Shown here in pieces: positions 27,201 to 36,200 of a stretch of 64,000 nt of DNA. The translations under genes were made by a program, and so were the position numbers. Each line of letters opens with the position of its first letter. Position 1 is the stretch's first letter. The stretch comes from Watersipora subatra (lineage: Eukaryota > Bryozoa > Gymnolaemata > Cheilostomatida > Watersiporidae): NCBI RefSeq assembly GCF_963576615.1, contig NW_027045370.1, forward strand, positions 1 through 64,000, in the 5' to 3' direction. The notes beneath the pieces were generated by a model. The model had not been told where the DNA came from. It was given only the letters and a program-made list of their open reading frames with translations, and made no database searches.

Positions 27201-30200
27201 CAGTTGATCACCCTTGGTTGATGCAACCGTTTAAAGGTCAAGGCCAAGATTACCCATATAGATACTATTCTACCCAGTATCTATACTAGGTAGAATAGCA
27301 CCCATATAGATACCGGTACAATTCTACCCATATACGTATAGATACCGGTACTATTCTACCCATATACGTATATACACTGGTAACTATTCTACCCATATAC
27401 GTATATACACTGGTGCTATTCTACCCATATGAATACTGGTCGAAAGCATTGCTAAAACCTTCATATGCTCATCAGGACTTGATATAATCAGCTGGTTTTT
27501 ATCATTTCTAATTCTTGTAGAGTCTGACCATCTTCAAGAAGACCTGGCAGAGCTGTCAGGAGAGATTTCACTTAAACAAAGAAGTGTGTTAATAAAAGGG
27601 TGACAATTCTGTAACTGGTATAGGCTTAAATTTTAGTATAAAAAAGTTCATGAAAGTGTCTCTCCAAATTTAAATATTCCATTTCGCACTATGAGCTATA
27701 ATGATTCTCTTGCTCTGCAGGCTGAATTTTATTCTGCTATTTTAATTTCAGCAGAGATAAATCACAGTTGACCACTTCTGAAATAAAAGACGTGCGGTTG
27801 ACACCCCCATCCTCGCCATCGCTGAGCAGGAGACGCCAGCCACTCCAGGACTCTGACAGTACTAATGTAATCATTAGGCTCACCAACACACAAACTGGCG
27901 GCACACAAAATAAAAAGGCGCAGAGCTTTGGCACCGTCAGCAGCTGTGACAAAGTAATGAGGCCCAAGTTTTCAAGTTTAACCCGTTGAACTACTTACGT
28001 AATTGTCTTCATGTGTTGACTAACAAATTATGAGCTGGATTTGCATGTATGTGAGTCTATACAGCCTAATACTAACTTACTGTGATACCTCCAACATCAT
28101 TAAAATCATTCAAAAACAAATATTAACCGAGCATGGAAAAAACATTTCATAATCACGATGATGAACAGTCGCGTGTTTCTAGAGCATTGCTGACTGAGTA
28201 CTGCTGCAAAAAGTCTCAGACTGAACAAACAGTTGCCCTAATGCCATTCCCCTAAAGATATACTATTCGGCTCACATTGGACTAAATAGGAATATTGCAT
28301 CTCTTAGAAATTAGAAACTCAGGCTAGAATTAGTGTTGTTAGTCTCAAATAGCAAGAATTAACAAAGAGTGCGCACCAAATCGCAGAGTGGTTTGTTATA
28401 ACAGATGCGTTTCACTGCTTTGAAGGGGCCAACTCAATTTTGGCGTTATCAGCTCTTAGATAAAAGCCCAATGCGTAAACCTTTTGAATGGCCTTACAAT
28501 ACGTTTTCTGTAGTCTATGATTTTTACCATGCGACAATGTATTGTAAACAACCTCGCTACATCATGTGTCTGGTACACTTGTCTACACACAATCTATACA
28601 CAATCTAGGCAACTAGTTGGGCAATTGACCTTATGACCTTGTGTATCTTGACTAGAGAGGTGATACTAGCCATGGCATCCTAGGAGTAACTTGTAACTAG
28701 GCAAGTGCTTACAAATGTTTGCTTTTCAAACAACACGAGTGATTAGCCAGATGAGCAAACAATAGGCATTCGTAGTCCATAGTAGTCCCATTGTATAACG
28801 ACTTGGAGAGGTTTATTTATGACGATAATATTGAGCGATGCTGCTCCAAAGTACTCCTATTGTAGCGCGTTGCTTCATGAGCCTCTATTTTGATTGCTAT
28901 GAGTTGGCAAATCGCTACTCTTCCAACTAGCCCCACTTTTTGCCTTTGGTGTTCTAGTAGCACACCAAACCACGGACTGCAGCACCTCTTCTTTACAAGA
29001 AAATAATAATTTTAGGAATCGTTACGATTTTAATGTTAGTTTTTCTAGGCTAAGCGATGCACTCTTTGATATAGTAAAATGGCTAGAGAGCATTAAATTA
29101 GCATTAGACTAACTACACGATATGCAAGTAAAATAATTATATGTTGAAAGCATAATTTTTATTCCCCATAAGCCTTTAAAACGATTGACGTAAAAAATTT
29201 CACTAATAGAACATTGGGGTGAAGATATTTTCGAGTCATCTTTATACCTGCAGTAGATCATTTATAGGAGGTATGATTGGTTTCTGTCTAAGAGCTATGT
29301 ATGTGTAACCTTATCAAATTGTAATAGCGATGTTGTTACTAGAAGCTCAGCAACATTGTTACTTAAATTTACATGTTTTCATTTTGGTGGGTCTCTTGCA
29401 GGTGACAAGTTCCAACCAGAGTCTCATATGTGTAAAGAAGGCAGTTGGTCACACAAAGGCTGTACTATCTATATGTGCCGCCGACAATCTTTTGGTTTCT
29501 GGCAGTAAAGGTAAGTGTCAACTTGACTCTAATCTAACGCACTAACATATTCTAATACCTCATAATTGACCTGCGTTTCCTTTTGTCTCGCAGACTTGAC
29601 GTGCAAAGTGTGGGACATGTCAATTGGTTCAGAAGTTTTGTGTCTTGGTGGCCACCCTAACTATGTCTCCAAAGTTCGATATTGCGAGGACAACTGGCTT
29701 GTCTACACTGTCTCCAATTCATTTGTCAAAATGTGGGCCATGTATAACAGTGCTCAGGTAAGCCTAGCTCGACTCATACTTACTTGCTTTCAGATGCAAT
29801 TACATTTATATGGCTACTTGTTACCTTCTCTACCACACATACAGTCAAACTGTCCAACATAAGATATTACAGTTAGTTCCTATCATAACGGTTAGTTCCT
29901 ATCGTAACCGTTAGTTCCTATCCTTACGGTTAGTTCTTATGATAACGGTTAGTTCCAATCCTTACGGTTAGTTCCTATCAAAACGGTTAATTCCTATCCA
30001 AACGGTTAGTTCCTATCCTTATGGTTAGTGCCTATCATAACGGTTAGTTCCTATCGTTACGGTTAGTTCCTATCATAACGTTTAGTTGCTATCGTAACGG
30101 TTAGTTCCTATCGTAACGGTTAGTTCCTATCGTAACGGTTAGTTCCTATCGTAACGGCTAGTTCTTATCGTATTGGTTAGTTCCTATCGTAACGGTTGGT

Positions 30201-33200
30201 TTCTATCCTTACGGATAGTTTCTATCCTTGCGGTTAGTTCTTATCATAACGGTTAGTTCCTATCGTAATGGTTGGTTCCTATTCTTACGGTTAGTTCCTA
30301 TCAAAACGGTTAGTTCCTATCATAACCGTTAGTTCCTATCATAACGGTTAGTTCCTATCGTAACGGTTAGTTCCTATTCTTGCGGTTAGTTCTTATGATA
30401 ACGGTTAGTTCGTATCCTTACGGTTAGTTCCTATCAAAACGGTTAATTCCTATCCTTACGTTTAGTTCCTATCCTTACGGTTAGTTCCTATCATAACGGT
30501 TAGTTCCTATCGTTACGGTTAGTTCCTATCATAACGTTTAGTCGCTATCGTAATGGTTAGTTCCTATCGTAACGGTTAGTTCTTATCGTTACGGTTAGTT
30601 CCTATCGTAACGGCTAGTTCTTATCGTATTGGTTAGTTCCTATCGTAACGGTTAGTTCCTATCGTAACGGCTAGTTCTTATCGTATTGATTAGTTCCTAT
30701 CGTAACGGTTAGTTCCTATAATAACTGTTAGTTTTTACTATAACAGTTAGTTCTTACCATAACGGTTAGTTCCTATCCTTACGGTTAGTTCTTATCATAA
30801 CGGTTAGTTCCTATCATAATGTTTAGTGCCTATCATAACGGTTAGTTCCTATCCTTACGGTTAGTTCCTATCATAACGTTTAGTTGCTATCGTAATGGTT
30901 AGTTCCTATCGTAACGGTTAGTTCCTATCGTAATGGTTAGTTCCTATCCTTACGGTTAGTTCTTATCATAACGGTTAGTTCCTATCATAACGTTTGGTTG
31001 CTATCGTAACGGTTAGTTCCTATCGTAACGGTTAGTTCCTATCGTAACGGTTAGTTCCTATCCTTACGTTTAGTTCCTATCCTTACGGTTAGTGCCTATC
31101 ATAACGGTTAGTTCCTATCCTTACGGTTAGTTCCTATCAAAACGGTTAATTCCTATCCTTACGTTTAGTTCCTATCCTTACGGTTAGTGCCTATCATAAC
31201 GGTTAGTTCCTATCGTTACGGTTAGTTCCTATCATAACGTTTAGTCGCTATCGTAATGGTTAGTTCCTATCCTTACGGTTAGTTCTTATCATAACGGTTA
31301 GTTCCTATCATAACGTTTGGTTGCTATCGTAACGGTTAGTTCCTATCGTAACGGTTAGTTCCTATCGTAACGGTTAGTTCCTATCGTAACAGCTAGTTCT
31401 TATCGTATTGGTTAGTTCCTATCGTAACGGTTGGTTTCTATCCTTAGGGATAGTTTCTATCCTTGCGGTTAGTTCTTATCATAACGGTCAGTTCCTATCG
31501 TAATGGTTAGTTTCTATCATAACGGTTAGTTCTTATCCTTACGGTTAGTTCCTATCATAATGGGTAGTTCCTATAATAACTGTTAGTTCCTATCGTAATG
31601 GTTAGTTCTTATCGTAACGGTTAGTTCCTATCGTAACGGTTAGTTCCTATCGTAACGGTTAGTTCCTATCGTAACGGCTAGTTATTATCGTATTGGTTAG
31701 TTCCTATGGTAACGGCTGGTTTCTATCCTTACGGTTAGTTTCTATTCTTGCGGTTAGTTCTTATCATAACGGTTAGTTCCTATCCTCACGGTTAGTTCCT
31801 ATCAAAACGGTTAATTCTTATCGTAATGGTTAGTTCCTATCGTAATGGTTAGTTCCTATCGTAACGGTTAGTTCCTATCGTAACGGTTAGTTCCTATCGT
31901 AACGGCTAGTTCTTATCGTATTGGTTAGTTCCTATCGTAACGGTTAGTTCCTACAATAACTGTTAGTTTTTACTATAACAGTTAGTTCTTACCATAACGG
32001 TTAGTTCCTATCCTTACGGTTAGTTCTTATCAAAACGGTTAGTTCCTATCATAATGTTTAGTGCCTATCATAACGGTTAGTTCCTATCCTTACGGTTAGT
32101 TCCTATCATAACGTTTAGTTGCTATCGTAATGGTTAGTTCCTATCGTAACGGTTAGTTCCTATCGTAACGGTTAGTTCTTGTCGTAACGGTTAGTTCCTA
32201 TCGTAACGGTTAGTTCTTATCCTTACGGTTAATTCCTATCATAACGGTTAGTTCCTATAATAACTGTTAGTTTTTATCATCACAGTTAGTTCTTACCATA
32301 ACGGTAGTTCCTATCGTAATGGTTAGTTTCTATCATAACGGTCAGTTCTTATCCTTACGGTTAGTTCCTATCATAATGGGTAGTTCCTATAATAACTGTT
32401 AGTTCCAATCGTAACGGTTAGTTCCTATCGTAACGGTTAGTTCCTATCGTAACGGTTAGTTCCCATCGTAACGGTTAGTTCCTATTCTTACGGTTAGTTC
32501 CTATCAAAACGGTTAGTTCCTATCATAACCGTTAGTTCCTATCATAACGGTTAGTTCTTATCCTTGCGGTTAGTTCTTATGATAACGGTTAGTTCCTATC
32601 CTTAGGGTTAGTTTCTATCAAAACGGTTAATTCCTATCCTTACGGTTAGTTCCTATCCTTACGGTTAGTGCCTATCATAACGGTTAGTTCCTATCGTAAT
32701 GGTTAGTTTCTATCATAACGGTTAGTTCTTATCTTTACTGTTAGTTCCTATCATAATGGGTAGTTCCTATAATAACTGTTAGTTCTAATCGTAACGGTTA
32801 GTTCCTATCATAACGGTTAGTTCCTATCGTAACGATTAGTTCCCATCGTAACGGTTAGTTCCTATCGTAACGGTTGGTTCCTATTCTTACGGTTAGTTCC
32901 TATCAAAACGGTTAGTTCCTATCATAACCGTTAGTTCCTATCATAACGGTTAGTTCCTATCGTAACGGTTAGTTCCTATCCTTGCGGTTAGTTCTTATGA
33001 TAACGGTTAGTTCCTATCCTTACGGTTAGTTCCTATCAAAACGGTTAATTCCTATCCTTACGGTTAGTTCCTATCCTTACGGTTAGTGCCTATCATAACG
33101 GTTAGTTCCTATCGTTACGGTTAGTTCCTATCATAACGTTTAGTTGCTATCGTAATGGTTAGTTCCTATCGTAACGGTTAGTTCTTATCGTTACGGTTAG

Positions 33201-36200
33201 TTCCTATCGTAACGGCTAGTTCTTATCGTATTGGTTAGTTCCTATCGTAACGGTTAGTTCCTATCGTAACGGCTAGTTCTTATCGTATTGATTAGTTCCT
33301 ATTGTAACGGTTAGTTCCTATAATAACTGTTAGTTTTTACTATAACAGTTAGTTCTTACCATAACGGTTAGTTCCTATCCTTACGGTTAGTTCTTATCAT
33401 AACGGTTAGTTCCTATCATAATGTTTAGTGCCTATCATAACGGTTAGTTCCTATCCTTACGGTTAGTTCCTATCATAACGTTTAGTTGCTATCGTAATGG
33501 TTAGTTCCTATCGTAACGGTTAGTTCCTATCGTAACGGTTAGTTCTTATCGTAACGGTTAGTTCCTATCGTAACGGTTAGTTCTTATCCTTACGGTTAGT
33601 TCCTATCATAACGGTTAGTTCCTATAATAACTGTTAGTATTCATCATAACAGTTAGTTCTTACCATAACGGTTAGTTCCTATCGTATTGGTTAGTTTCTA
33701 TCATAACGGTTAGTTCTTATCCTTACGGTTAGTTCCTATCATAATGGGTAGTTCCTATAATAACTGTTATTTCCAATCGTAACGGTTAGTTCCTATCGTA
33801 ACGGTTAGTTCCTATCGTAACGGTTAGTTCCCATCGTAACGGTTAGTTCCTATCGTAACGGTTAGTTCCTATTCTTACGGTTAGTTCCTATCAAAACGGT
33901 TAGTTCCTATCATAACCGTTAGTTCCTATCATAACGGTTAGTTCCTATCGTAACGGTTAGTTCCTATCCTTGCGGCTAGTTCTTATGATAACGGTTAGTT
34001 CCTATCCTTACGGTTAGTTCCTATCAAAACGGTTAATTCCTATCCTTACGGTTAGTTCCTATCCTTACGGTTAGTGCCTATCATAACGGTTAGTTCCTAT
34101 CGTTACGGTTAGTTCTTATCATAACGGTTAGTTCCTATCGTAATGGTTAGTTCCTATCGTAACAGTTAGTTCCTATTCTTACGGTTAGTTCCTATCAAAA
34201 CGGTTAGTTCCTATCATAACCGTTAGTTCCTATCACAACGGTTAGTTCCTATCGTAACGGTTAGTTCCTATCGTAACGGTTAGTTCCTATCCTTGCGGTT
34301 AGTTCTTATGATAACGGTTAGTTTCTATCCTTACGGTTAGTGCCTATCATAACGGTTAGTTCCTATCGTTACGGTTAGTTCTTACCATAATGGTTAGTTC
34401 CTATCATTACGGTTAGTTCTTATCATAACGGTTAGTTCCTATCGTAATGGTTAGTTTCTATCATAACGGTTAGTTCTTATCCTTACGGTTAGTTCCTATC
34501 ATAATGGGTAGTTCCTATAATAACTGTTAGTTCCTATCGTAACGGTTAGTTCCCATCGTAAAGGTTAGTTCCAATCGTAACGGTTAGTTCCAATCGTAAC
34601 GGTTAGTTCCTATCGTAACGGTTAGTTCCCATCGTAACGGTTAGTTCCTATCGTAACGGTTAGTTCCTATCATAACAGTTAGTTCCTATTCTCACGGTTA
34701 GTTCCAATCAAACCGGTTAGTTTCTATCATAACGGTTAGTTCCTATCATAACCGTTAGTTCCTATCATAACGGTTAGTTCCTATTATAATGAATACTGTG
34801 CCAACAGAGATGGACACAATGTGAGGTTTTATATCTTATGTTGCAGTTCCTCTGGTCTAGTGCATGACAGTATCCTTGTGGAGCCAGCGTCGAGCAGTCA
34901 GGGTATTCTCCAACAGGGAGAGCAGCAGATATTTGATATCCAAGTCAGCAGAGATGGACATAAACTATACACAACTACTGGAACCACCGTTCGGCTCAGG
35001 GACCTCAATACGTAAGTTGATGCGTTTTTTTCAGTTACGATCCCTAGAATAAAAATCTACATTTGTTAGTTTGTATGTTGTCCATAAATGTAATGTTGTT
35101 GCTAAGAATCCCTCTGATAATGATGGATTTAGTTTGGATGCCGGCTTGTCTTCAATTTCCTTGTAAATATTTGTGTATATTATAGTTTGAGAATTTTCCA
35201 GTTAAAAAAATTGAAGATTACGAAAATTAGAGAATTCTGAGGCACACACTCTCATTGACAGCTATTTCTGTTAAAAGCACTTTAAAAATATTAGTATTAG
35301 TAACTGTAGTTACCAAGGTTAACATAATATTTTGTCATTAATTTTTAGTGTTGTACATCACATAAAATTTGAGATGGAGTGAATGATCGATTTCAGTATT
35401 TCAGTTTTTCCTGGTAATTACTCAATCCAATCGTGATCCCACTTGATGGCCTAGAGATCAGAGTCGTTATAAAATACGTCAGACCTAGTCATTGCTGCAT
35501 TGTTGGGCCTATCTGGTTCAGTCTCACCAGATCAATCTGTCAGTACGAAAATATAAAAGTTTGATGATTTTCACCAAGGGGTGTTTGTATTAAATAATCA
35601 TGATGGGCTTCTACACCCCTCTATACGACATTTTTATGTTACGATGCCAACACCGGAACAAATTGATTTCGTATGGCAAGGGTCTAATGCAAATGTAACA
35701 AGCAAAATTATAGATAGGTAAAATAATAAAAAATATGAAAAGTTTTTTATAGCACATCCAAGGTGGGATACTTCTCGATATATCTACTAGCTAGTATATT
35801 GTACTTACTGTCATTAGAGGTAGGATACTTCTCGATATATCTACTAGCTAGTATATTGTACTTACTGTCATTAGAGGTGGGATACTTCTCGATATATCTA
35901 CTAGTTAGTATATTGTACTTACTGTCATTAGAGGTAGGATACTTCTCGATATATCTACTAGCTAGTATATTGTACTTACTGTCATTAGAGGTAGGATACT
36001 TCTCGATATATCTACTAGCTAGTATATTGTACTTACTGTCATTAGAGGTAGGATACTTCTCGATATATTTACTAGCTAGTATATTGTACTTACTGTCATT
36101 AGAGGTAGGATATTTCTCCATATATCTACTAGCTAGTATATTGTACTTACTGCCATTAGAAGTAGTGTACTTCTCCATATATCTACAAGCTAGTATATTG

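Noticed and set aside
13388-34790. Possible telomeric repeat because of frequent GGTTAG
   Set aside because: The unit is 19 bp with only one GGTTAG each, and it is intronic. True telomeric arrays would be uninterrupted TTAGGG.
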